DNA from: Bifidobacterium vespertilionis
Lineage (GTDB): Bacteria > Actinomycetota > Actinomycetes > Actinomycetales > Bifidobacteriaceae
Direction of reading: 5' to 3'
Length of the DNA: 64,000 nt
NCBI RefSeq assembly: GCF_008698145.1
Contig: NZ_RZNZ01000014.1
Span: 34,335 to 98,334 of the forward strand
Shown here: positions 27,672 to 35,476 of the stretch, one piece after another
How positions within the stretch are numbered: position 1 is the stretch's first letter
How the letters are laid out: each line of letters begins with the position of its first letter
Position numbers and translations under genes: made by a program
Notes under the pieces: model-generated
The model's input: the letters and a program-made list of their open reading frames with translations, nothing else
What the model was told of the DNA's origin: nothing
Database searches by the model: none

Positions 27672-28622
27672 CTAAAAGATGACGCCAGCAGCCAGTGCAT
27701 CGGCAACCACAGGGCTCAGGAGCACCAAAACAGCGAAATGAAGCGGATAGTAGGCATAAAAGAACCACCGGGCAACCCTGTCCACCGGCATCGCCCCGGC
27801 TTCAGCTCCGGCCCATCGATTCCGACGTCCGCCGTACAGCAAGATAAAGAACAACGCCGGCAACGCCGCCCACAGCAGCCCTTCGCTCAGCAGACCATCG
27901 GTGCCAACGAGCATCACCATGTCATTACTGAACAATAGGTAACGCAAATTAGCAACGCTTTCATTGAATATATGATGCATCGTCAATTGAGGCACCAAAA
28001 ACAGCAGAATTCCATAAATGCTTTGCATGAGCACATCCACCAGCGAAAAAATGAGAAACGTGACCGAAAGATGCAGTTTGGAACCACATAATCCCATCGC
28101 GACACCGAAAGCAATGACAAACAATCCATAATCTCCGCTTGCCGCGAAACCACCCAAAGCAGCGACGATATGCCCCACATTGCCGGCGATTGTCCAGTTA
28201 CCGGAAATCGCAGTGATCAGTGTCTGAAGGACACTAGCTAATGCAAATATTCCAGCCTGCCATACCACATAACCGACCATATATCGCAATTTCCGCCTCT
28301 TATCCTCTACACGCAGTATGCACAGGATCACCGCAACATTAAGAAGCACAGGAAAGATGTTTTCCGGGAATTTGAAAACCACATTAATGACGGACATCAC
28401 CACGCCGGCAGCATACAGTCGCAGCACATAATTCCGCTTGCTGCGCGCATACCGGCATCCACACCCCACCTGATACAGGAACATCGGCAACGCCATGCGG
28501 CCAATCCACGCATACTGATCGGGCAGGCCCTGATCGAACATCCTCATATGGCCGATCGTCATGAACGCGCAGGCGATCAGTTTGAAGCCGAATTCGCCCA
28601 AGCCGCATCGAGCCGCCCTCAT
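27672..28622 (-). CDS. TraX-family membrane protein (copy 3)
   Basis: 316 residues. Marks are FGFKLIACAFMTIGHMRMFD (a GHM in place of DHIG), GCGCRYARSKRNYVLRLYAA and ARWFFYAYYPLHFAVLVLL. The ATG overlaps the stop of the histidine kinase gene by one base (TGATG), so the sensor and the TraX genes are a single coupled unit. The altered first motif suggests divergence in catalytic chemistry or substrate among the three copies. Confidence 0.87.
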   Translation of the reverse strand: MRAARCGLGEFGFKLIACAFMTIGHMRMFDQGLPDQYAWIGRMALPMFLYQVGCGCRYARSKRNYVLRLYAAGVVMSVINVVFKFPENIFPVLLNVAVILCILRVEDKRRKLRYMVGYVVWQAGIFALASVLQTLITAISGNWTIAGNVGHIVAALGGFAASGDYGLFVIAFGVAMGLCGSKLHLSVTFLIFSLVDVLMQSIYGILLFLVPQLTMHHIFNESVANLRYLLFSNDMVMLVGTDGLLSEGLLWAALPALFFILLYGGRRNRWAGAEAGAMPVDRVARWFFYAYYPLHFAVLVLLSPVVADALAAGVIF

Positions 28623-29908
28623 CACGCCTCGCCTTCCAGAGAACTAGCCAGCGGAATCACGGCGGACAGCACCCACACGCCGTCCTCCAGACTGGTGTGC
28701 AGCGAACCTCCCAGCGCCTCGATCCTTGCGCGGTGCAGGGCCAGGCCACGGCCGGAATGCGGCACGCGATCGCCGCCCTGCAGTCCCTCATGAGCCGCTG
28801 CCACGCCATTGGACTGCGTGACCGTCGCGCGCGGCCCATTGGCGCCGGTCTCCAATCGCACATCGATGGCGTATGCGCCGGCCTGCGGATCGGCATGCAC
28901 GGCGATGTTGGTGGCGAGTTGGCCAAGCAGGTCCACAAGTTCCCTCCACGCCACGGGATTGATCGCCGCGGAACCAGCGGAACCAGCGGAATCGACGAAT
29001 TCGGCGGCTCCCCCGTCCGCTTCGATCGTCGTCCGGCCTTCGAATCCCATCCGGCGCAATCGATCGTCCCCCTCGCGAACCATCGCGCGCAACGCGGGCA
29101 ACCGATCCGACGCCGGCGCGGCCGCAAACGCTTCGTCCCGCCCGTTCAGCACGTCGATCACCGACCGCACCTGCCCCAGCGTCCGCCGCGCGGTCGAGGC
29201 GATCATGGCCAGCCCATCGTCCAGATCGCCATCCGGCCCGCCCGGCCTATCTGCCCCGCCCGGCACAACAGACGCAACCGATTCCGCCGTGCGCAACCGA
29301 TCGGCCGTGAGTGCGATCGCCGTCAGCCCCTGCGTGACCGAATCGTGGATCCGGCTGCCCAGTTCCACATCCCGCCGCATGCGCGCGTTCTCCTCGGCCA
29401 ATCGGCGCGCTTCCTCCACGCGCCGGCGCTCCACCAGCGCATAGCCTGCGAGCGCGGCCAGACAGAACGATCCGTCGAGCGAGACAATGCTCGCCATGTT
29501 CCACAGCGGATACCGGCCCAGCGCCACGCCCGCGACCGTGCCGGCGAATCCCAGCGCCAGCGTGACCGCGAGCATGACATGCCGGCGGGAGTAGGCGAGC
29601 ATGCTGTAGACGAACCACAGGCTCCACACGGGCATGGGCAGCACGATGCGCGGGACCAGCACAGCGGTCATGGCGATGGCGACGAGGGCGAGGGCGCTGA
29701 ACGACGACCACCAGTAGGTTTCGATCACGAGCAGCGCATACAGGCAGGTGGTGATGGGCACGAGGTCGGACATGCCGTGATTGGCGAGGCCGTCGATGAG
29801 GGTTAGGGCCACGGCGGCGGCGATGATCAGCACGGCGTAGGGGCGTTCGAGGTGTTTGAGCGCGGGGATGCGGCGCTCGAGATGGCGTTCGATGTGTTCG
29901 AGGTTCAT
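28622..29908 (-). CDS. Sensor histidine kinase (HisKA_3 family)
   Basis: 428 residues. Five or six membrane helices (about 25-165), a coiled coil (ERRRVEEARRLAEENARMRR), and the phosphorylation motif GSRIHDSVTQGLTAIAL with His near residue 198. The N-box region (LVDLLGQLATNIAVHADP) and G-box (GRGLALHRARIEALGGSLHT) follow in an HATPase_c domain. It overlaps the regulator gene by ATGA. It very likely phosphorylates the regulator at 29905-30672 and controls the TraX genes it is coupled to; the signal is unknown. Confidence 0.92.
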   Translation of the reverse strand: MNLEHIERHLERRIPALKHLERPYAVLIIAAAVALTLIDGLANHGMSDLVPITTCLYALLVIETYWWSSFSALALVAIAMTAVLVPRIVLPMPVWSLWFVYSMLAYSRRHVMLAVTLALGFAGTVAGVALGRYPLWNMASIVSLDGSFCLAALAGYALVERRRVEEARRLAEENARMRRDVELGSRIHDSVTQGLTAIALTADRLRTAESVASVVPGGADRPGGPDGDLDDGLAMIASTARRTLGQVRSVIDVLNGRDEAFAAAPASDRLPALRAMVREGDDRLRRMGFEGRTTIEADGGAAEFVDSAGSAGSAAINPVAWRELVDLLGQLATNIAVHADPQAGAYAIDVRLETGANGPRATVTQSNGVAAAHEGLQGGDRVPHSGRGLALHRARIEALGGSLHTSLEDGVWVLSAVIPLASSLEGEA

Positions 29909-30672
29909 GACTGGACCTCTTCGGTTCGCCCGTCGTCTTCGATCCGCTCCGAGCCTTCAGTCCGTCCTGCGCGCAGGGAGGTCCAGCGCTGAACGGCCTG
30001 CAGCTTGTTGCGCACGCCGAGTTTGGCAATCGCGTGGCGGATGTGGGTTTTGACCGTGGATTCCGTCAGGCCCAGTCGTTCGGCGACTTCGCGCGAGGTG
30101 TAGCCCTGAATGCACCAGTCCATGACTTCGGATTCCTTGGCGGAGAGGGTCTGCTCGGGAGGCGTGAGGACTCCGGGCGCATCCGTTCCGGGCGTGCCGC
30201 CCCGCGATCTGCCACGAAGTGTGCCGCACAGCGCCGCGTGTGCCTCGCCGGGCGTGGAAAACCCGCTCTCCACGTATGGCTGCCCGGCCGCGCACGCGCG
30301 GATGCGGGCGACGAATCCGTCCGCATCGGCCTTGTCCAGCAGAGCCTGGGCGCCCGAGCAGCGGGCCGCATCGCGGTACAGGTTGAGCGAATGGGCGGTC
30401 ATGGCCAGCAGCACGATCCGCCCGGAGAATGCGCGGATGCGGCGGCAGGTCATCGCGCCGTCCACCTCGTCCATGCCCATGTCCACCAGCACCAGGTCGG
30501 GGCGCGAGTCGGCGTCCACGCACCGATGCACGGCTTCCTCACCCGAGCGCACCGACCAGATGATCTCCATGCCATCGGGCCTGAGCCGGTCGGCCAGCAG
30601 CGGCGCGAGCGCGCGCAGCACCATGGCGTCATTGTCCACGATGCCAATGCGGTATGCCGATTTTCCCGTCAT
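29905..30672 (-). CDS. NarL/LuxR-family response regulator
   Basis: 255 residues. Receiver domain opens with YRIGIVDNDAMVLRALAPLL; the phospho-acceptor Asp is in LVLVDMGMDEVDG near residue 64 and the Lys in LDKADADGF. A linker of about 45 residues rich in Gly/Pro/Arg precedes the helix-turn-helix (SAKESEVMDWCIQGYTSREV, then LGLTESTVKTHIRHAIAKLG). It starts 37 bp after the MalY-type gene with no terminator between. Paralogue of the regulator at 6581. Confidence 0.93.
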   Translation of the reverse strand: MTGKSAYRIGIVDNDAMVLRALAPLLADRLRPDGMEIIWSVRSGEEAVHRCVDADSRPDLVLVDMGMDEVDGAMTCRRIRAFSGRIVLLAMTAHSLNLYRDAARCSGAQALLDKADADGFVARIRACAAGQPYVESGFSTPGEAHAALCGTLRGRSRGGTPGTDAPGVLTPPEQTLSAKESEVMDWCIQGYTSREVAERLGLTESTVKTHIRHAIAKLGVRNKLQAVQRWTSLRAGRTEGSERIEDDGRTEEVQS

Positions 30673-30709
30673 ACCGCCAGTTTACCGCCAAACCGGCCTC
30701 AGATCAGCC

Positions 30710-31999
30710 TCAGATCAGCCCGTCGGCCTTGAGCGCGGCGGCCATGCGGGTCAGGCACTCCTCGAGCAGCGGCCGGGGCATCGCGAAGTTCATACGCACA
30801 CAGCCCGCGCCCACCCTGCCGCACTCGCGGCCGTCGGTCAGCGCCACATGGGCCTTCTTGTAGAAATAGTCGGCCGGGTGTTCAATGCCCAGCGGGGAGA
30901 AGTCGAGCCACGCGATGTAGCTGCCCTGCGGCTCCACGTAGCCCACCTTGCGCAGCTCTCCGCGCATCCACGAGTCGAGCAGACGCTCGTTGCCGCGCAC
31001 GTAGCGCAGCATGTCCTCGTACCAATCGCCGCCCTCGGTGTAAGCCGCGGTGGTGGCAATCGCGCCGATCGTGGCTGTCTGGTGCTCGCTCCATTCCGCG
31101 CGATCCATCCACATCTCGTAGTCGTCGGGGTTGGTGAGGATCACCTGCGCGCACTTGGTACCCGGGATGTTGAACGACTTCGATGCGCTGGTGGCTGTCA
31201 TCGACTGGCGGGCCGTAAGCTCGTTAAGCGTGGCGAACGGCACGTGGCGGCCCCGATACACGAAGGGCGCATGGATCTCGTCGGAGAAGATGCGCACGTC
31301 GTAACGAGCGGCGAGTTCGGAGATCCGCAGCATCTCGCCCTCGGTGAGCACCTTGCCGATCGGGTTGTGGGGGTTGCACAGCATGAAGCCGCGCGTGGAG
31401 GGCTCGGCGAAGGCGCGCTCGATCGCCTCGAAGTCGAAGTCCCAGCCGGTTGCGGCGGGATTGCCGGAGTCGCTGGACTCGGCGGACTGGGCAGATTGGA
31501 CGGACTGGACGCGGCGCAGCATCGGCACCTCGATCACGTTGACGCCATACAACCGCGGCACGCTCAGGAACGGCATGTACGCGGGCGTGGGCACCACGAT
31601 CGCATGGCCGCGGCCCACCACCTCGCGCAGGAACACCTCAAGGATCTCGAGGATGTCCGGGGCGACCCGGATGCGGGAGGGATCGACATCCCAGCCGTAC
31701 CGCTCGCGCTGCCAGAGCGCGCAGGCCTCGGCCAGGCGGCGCTTCCACGGGTCGGGGATGTATCCGAGGGCGCAGCGATCGGTCGCATCATGGATCGCAC
31801 GCTGGATCGCGGGAGCCAGACCGAAGTCCATTTCGGCGATGAATGCGCCGATGCACCCGGGGTAGCGGGTCCACTTGTCGGAGCCGACTGCCTGGAGATC
31901 GGCGATGCTCTGGCGGTCGATAACCTCGGGGTCGAAGCCGCTGGACGGGCGCGGAGTGCGCGAAAGATCAATGCCGGGAAGAATCGTTGCGGTGCTCAT
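30710..31999 (-). CDS. MalY/PatB-family PLP aminotransferase (cystathionine beta-lyase-like)
   Basis: 429 residues from the ATG preceded by GTGGGGA. Fold-type I PLP enzyme: GYIPDPWKRRLAEACALW, FMLCNPHNPIGKVLT, FSDEIHAPFVY and the Schiff-base lysine in TSASKSFNIPGTKCAQ. Members cleave cystathionine to homocysteine and some also act on other amino acids. A Gln/Ser-rich insertion (VQSVQSAQSAESSDS) after residue about 170 is lineage-specific. It is the first gene of a possible long leftward transcript into the two-component system and the TraX genes. Alternatives are kynurenine-type or aromatic aminotransferases. Confidence 0.85.
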   Translation of the reverse strand: MSTATILPGIDLSRTPRPSSGFDPEVIDRQSIADLQAVGSDKWTRYPGCIGAFIAEMDFGLAPAIQRAIHDATDRCALGYIPDPWKRRLAEACALWQRERYGWDVDPSRIRVAPDILEILEVFLREVVGRGHAIVVPTPAYMPFLSVPRLYGVNVIEVPMLRRVQSVQSAQSAESSDSGNPAATGWDFDFEAIERAFAEPSTRGFMLCNPHNPIGKVLTEGEMLRISELAARYDVRIFSDEIHAPFVYRGRHVPFATLNELTARQSMTATSASKSFNIPGTKCAQVILTNPDDYEMWMDRAEWSEHQTATIGAIATTAAYTEGGDWYEDMLRYVRGNERLLDSWMRGELRKVGYVEPQGSYIAWLDFSPLGIEHPADYFYKKAHVALTDGRECGRVGAGCVRMNFAMPRPLLEECLTRMAAALKADGLI

Positions 32000-32140
32000 G
32001 GTCCCCACTGTGCCCTGTGGGGTCGGTCCGCCGCAATGGCCCGGCTATGCGAATTGCCATGAGCGCTCTAGCCCGCGCTTATGGGGGAGCGGGGTGAGGC
32101 GGGGCAACACCTGAGCGGAGCGCGCGGCGATCCCCTCAGT

Positions 32141-32352
32141 CATCCTGAGCGAAGCCCGTTAGGGCGAAGCCGAAGGATCCTTAACTTCCTGCATTGTGAC
32201 TTTTTGCAGAATGACGAAGGATCCTTCGCTGCGCTCAGGATGACAAAAGCAGCACCCCGTCATCCTGAGCGCAGCGAAGGATCCTTGGACACTACGCACC
32301 AAGTCGTTCATGCGTAAGGTTAAGGCTCCTTCGGCTCGGCGCTCAGGATGAC
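32141..32352. repeat. REP-like inverted repeats overlapping the lysR stop
   Basis: GTCATCCTGAGCGAAGCCCG...AAGGATCCTTAA with inverted AAGGATCCTTCGCTGCGCTC; a second GTCATCCTGAGCGCAGCG; the last right end GCTCAGGATGAC supplies the final codons and stop of the lysR gene. Confidence 0.85.
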
Positions 32353-33311
32353 AGTCCCCGCAGCAGGCGTGCGGAGACGCGGCGCAACTCCGCGAGGCAT
32401 GCTTCGACGGCCGGCCGCTCGTCGCCGGTGCGGGTCAGCGCGCCCACCAGACGCGAGGCCTTCGGGTCGCGCAGCGGCAGCGCGGCCAAATCCGCCTGCA
32501 GGTGGTTCACGGTGTCCAGCGCGGGCACGATCGACACGCCCACGCCCATCTCCACCAAGGTCTGCGTGGTCCAGTAGTCGTCGGTGGCGTGGCGGATCTG
32601 GGGCGTGAACCCGGCGGCCTCGGCCATGGCGAGCAGGTTCGCCTTGCAGGTGTCGCAGCCGGCGATCCAGGAGGCATCGCGCCAATCGGCCAGATCACAG
32701 GCCGGCTCGCTGGACACGCTCGCCGGTGCCGAAGCACCCGCATGCTCCGGCACGTCCGACTTGCGCGTGAGCAGCAGCAGCGGGTCATCGCCCAGCGGCT
32801 CCCAGTCGAGGCTGTCATCCACCGGCAGCGAATGCGGCAGACTGCGATGTTCGAACACCACTGCCAGATCGGCCTTGCCGGAGCGAACCAGTGCCACGGC
32901 CTCCGGTGGTTCGGCCTGATCGAGACTCACCTCAAGGGCACCGCCGCGGCACAGGCCCACCATGGCCCGCGCGACGATCGTCGAGCAGATCGACGGCGGC
33001 GCGACCACGCGCAGCCGCGCGAGCCGGTGCCGCTTGTAGTCCGCCAGCTCATGCTCGGCCTGATCAAGTCGCTCCGCGATCATCGCACCGTGACGGGCAA
33101 GCATCTGGCCTGCGGCCGTGAGCTCCACGCCATGCGAAGTGCGGTCCACCAAAGTCAGGCCGGTCTGGTTCTCCAAACGGGTGATTTGCTGGCTGATGGC
33201 CGGCTGCGTCCAGCCCATGGCCCGCGCGGCCGCGGAAAACGAGCCCTCCCGGCCAATCCGCCACAGGGTCAGCAGCGCCTGCGCACTCAGTTGCGTGCCC
33301 GAATCGCCCAT
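32343..33311 (-). CDS. LysR-family transcriptional regulator
   Basis: 322 residues from the ATG preceded by AAAGGGG; the longer upstream frame is not conserved. N-terminal winged helix-turn-helix: LLTLWRIGREGSFSAAARAM, then GWTQPAISQQITRLENQTG. A periplasmic-binding-like effector domain follows. The last codons (CTG TCA TCC TGA) come from a REP end. The target is not evident: no divergent gene shares its promoter, and inverted repeats begin 32 bp upstream (33343). Confidence 0.9.
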   Translation of the reverse strand: MGDSGTQLSAQALLTLWRIGREGSFSAAARAMGWTQPAISQQITRLENQTGLTLVDRTSHGVELTAAGQMLARHGAMIAERLDQAEHELADYKRHRLARLRVVAPPSICSTIVARAMVGLCRGGALEVSLDQAEPPEAVALVRSGKADLAVVFEHRSLPHSLPVDDSLDWEPLGDDPLLLLTRKSDVPEHAGASAPASVSSEPACDLADWRDASWIAGCDTCKANLLAMAEAAGFTPQIRHATDDYWTTQTLVEMGVGVSIVPALDTVNHLQADLAALPLRDPKASRLVGALTRTGDERPAVEACLAELRRVSARLLRGLSS

Positions 33312-33342
33312 TGCGAGCCCCTTTCGCCTGATCTCGCCGCAT

Positions 33343-33504
33343 TTCCAGTTCACGATTTTCAAGCGCCTGCAAATCGTGAACTGGAACGAACAGCCTTCAT
33401 GTGACATTATCCGGCCAAAATGGCGCCATTTCAACGCATAGGATGTTCGCTTTGTTCACTCGTCCAGTTCACGATTTCACGTCGCTTGCAAATCGTGAAC
33501 TGGA
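33343..33504. repeat. Two matching inverted repeats of CCAGTTCACGATTT
   Basis: First: TTCCAGTTCACGATTT (33343-33358) and AAATCGTGAACTGGAA (33371-33386). Second: TCCAGTTCACGATTT (33463-33477) and AAATCGTGAACTGGA (33490-33504). Both have perfect 15-16-bp arms and exactly 12-base loops; the centres are 119 bp apart. They lie between the start of lysR and the stop of the ABC exporter gene. Confidence 0.85.
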
Positions 33505-33559
33505 AATCAACTGGAAATCAAGGCAACCACCCAAAACCACGCCAGAACCACCCAAAATC

Positions 33560-35476
33560 TCAGCCCAAGCCACCTTGGTCGGCCACCATTTGCGCGTACA
33601 CCCCGCCCGCGGCCATCAGCGACTCGTGCGTGCCCTGCTCCACAATCCGCCCGTGCTCGATCACCACGATCAGATCCGAGTCGCGGATGGTGGACAGCCG
33701 ATGCGCGATGATGATGCTCGTGCGCCCGGCGGTCATGGCGTGCATGGCGTCGCGGATCGCGGCCTCGGTGACGGTGTCCACGGAACTCGTGGCCTCGTCG
33801 AGGATCACGATGGGCGCATCCGCCAGCAGTGCGCGGGCGATGGTCAGCAGCTGCCGCTCGCCCTGGCTCAGCGCCGCCCCGCCGGCCTCCAGAACCGTGT
33901 CATACCCCTTGGGCAGCCGCTCGATGAAGGCGTCCGCTCCGGCCGCCTTCGCCGCCGCGCGGATCTGACCATCCGTGGCGTCGGGGCATCCGTACGCGAT
34001 GTTCGCGCAAACCGTGTCCTCGAACAGCGCCGGATCCTGCAGCACGGTCCCGAAGGCGTTGCGCAGGGATGCGAGTTTGTAGTCGCGCAGGTCATGCCCA
34101 TCAAGGAGGATCCGCCCGGAGTCGGGATCGTAGAAGCGCGCGACCAGATTGACCAGTGTGGTCTTGCCGGAGCCGGTCTGTCCCACGAACGCCACGCGCG
34201 TGCCCGCGGGGATCTCCAGGCTCAGGTCGTGGATGACCGGATGGTCCGGGTCGTAGCCGAAGGTCACGTGGTCGAAGACGATGTCGCCGCGCAGCCCGCC
34301 GCCACCCGCCGAAGTCCCGCCGACCACGCCGGAAGCCCCGGAACCGCCCGCCGAAGCCCCGGAACCGCCCGGCACCTCCAGCGCATCCGGCGCATCGGCC
34401 GGCTCGGGCTCCTCGTCCATGATCTGGAAGATGCGCTCGGCGCCCGCCACCGCGGTCTGGAACGTGTTGTAGATGTTCGCGATGTCCACGAATGGCCGCG
34501 AGAACTGCCGCACATACAGCAGGAAGCTGGCGATCACGCCCACGTCGATCGACCCGCGCACGGCCAGCAGACCGCTGACCACCGCCACAAGCAGGAAGCC
34601 CAGATTGTTGATCACGTTGGACAGCGGCATGAGGTAGCCGGACCAGGTCTGCGCGCGGACGCCCGTCTCGGTCAGCTCGTCGTTGACCTTCTCGAAGTCG
34701 GCGATCATCTGCTCCTCGCGCCCGAACGCCTTGACCATCGTGAGCCCGGAGACCGTCTCCTCCACATGCGCGTCGAGCCGGCCGAGCACCCGCTGCTGGT
34801 TGGCGTACAGCGGCCGGGTGCGCGTGGTGATCAGTTTGGTGAGCAGGAAGACGAACACCACGGACACCAGCGACACGGCGGTCAGCACGGGGCTCAGCCA
34901 CAGCATGCAGGCGAGCGTGCCCACGATCGTGAACGCGTAGACCATGAGCTGGGAGAGGGAGTCGGAGATGGTGGTGGAGATGTTGTCCACATCGTTGGTC
35001 AGTCGGCTCATGAGCTCGCCGTGCTGGTGGCGGTCGAAGAAGCGCAGCGGCAGGCGGTTGAGCGCGTCGAACAGCGAGGTGCGCAGGTGCAGCACGATCC
35101 GCTGGCCGGCCGCGGCCATGAGGTAGCGCTGGCCGAAGTTGACGAGCCAGTCGCACAGGTAGAGCGCGAGGAGCAGGCTCAGGGACAGCGTGATCGGGTC
35201 GCCCTGCGCGATGCCGTTAACCACCAGGCCCACGAGCAGCGGGGAGAGGACCGACGATCCGGAGCTCAGCCCGGACAGAGCGAACACCGGGCCGAGGCCC
35301 TGGCGATGCCCGCGCGTGATGTCGTACAGCCGGCGCAACGTGCCGCGCATATCCTTGGGCTTGACCACGGCCGCACCGCGCTTGGCCAGTCCGCCGCCCA
35401 TCACCGGGGGCTGGCCGGGACGCGAACCGCCGCCGAATCCTCCGGGGCCTCCGGGACCGGGACCGAATCCGCTCAT
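33560..35476 (-). CDS. ABC exporter, membrane-ATPase half-transporter B
   Basis: 638 residues from the ATG preceded by GGAGGT. A Gly/Pro-rich cytosolic N-terminus (1-35) and six transmembrane helices, then the ATPase: Walker A GQTGSGKTTLV, signature LSQGERQLLTIARAL, Walker B IVILDEATSSVD with the consensus Glu. A Gly/Ala/Ser linker precedes the ATPase (VPGGSGASAGGSGASG). Its start overlaps the stop of the partner gene. The pair makes a heterodimeric exporter of multidrug (LmrCD-like) type; the substrate is unknown. Confidence 0.93.
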   Translation of the reverse strand: MSGFGPGPGGPGGFGGGSRPGQPPVMGGGLAKRGAAVVKPKDMRGTLRRLYDITRGHRQGLGPVFALSGLSSGSSVLSPLLVGLVVNGIAQGDPITLSLSLLLALYLCDWLVNFGQRYLMAAAGQRIVLHLRTSLFDALNRLPLRFFDRHQHGELMSRLTNDVDNISTTISDSLSQLMVYAFTIVGTLACMLWLSPVLTAVSLVSVVFVFLLTKLITTRTRPLYANQQRVLGRLDAHVEETVSGLTMVKAFGREEQMIADFEKVNDELTETGVRAQTWSGYLMPLSNVINNLGFLLVAVVSGLLAVRGSIDVGVIASFLLYVRQFSRPFVDIANIYNTFQTAVAGAERIFQIMDEEPEPADAPDALEVPGGSGASAGGSGASGVVGGTSAGGGGLRGDIVFDHVTFGYDPDHPVIHDLSLEIPAGTRVAFVGQTGSGKTTLVNLVARFYDPDSGRILLDGHDLRDYKLASLRNAFGTVLQDPALFEDTVCANIAYGCPDATDGQIRAAAKAAGADAFIERLPKGYDTVLEAGGAALSQGERQLLTIARALLADAPIVILDEATSSVDTVTEAAIRDAMHAMTAGRTSIIIAHRLSTIRDSDLIVVIEHGRIVEQGTHESLMAAGGVYAQMVADQGGLG

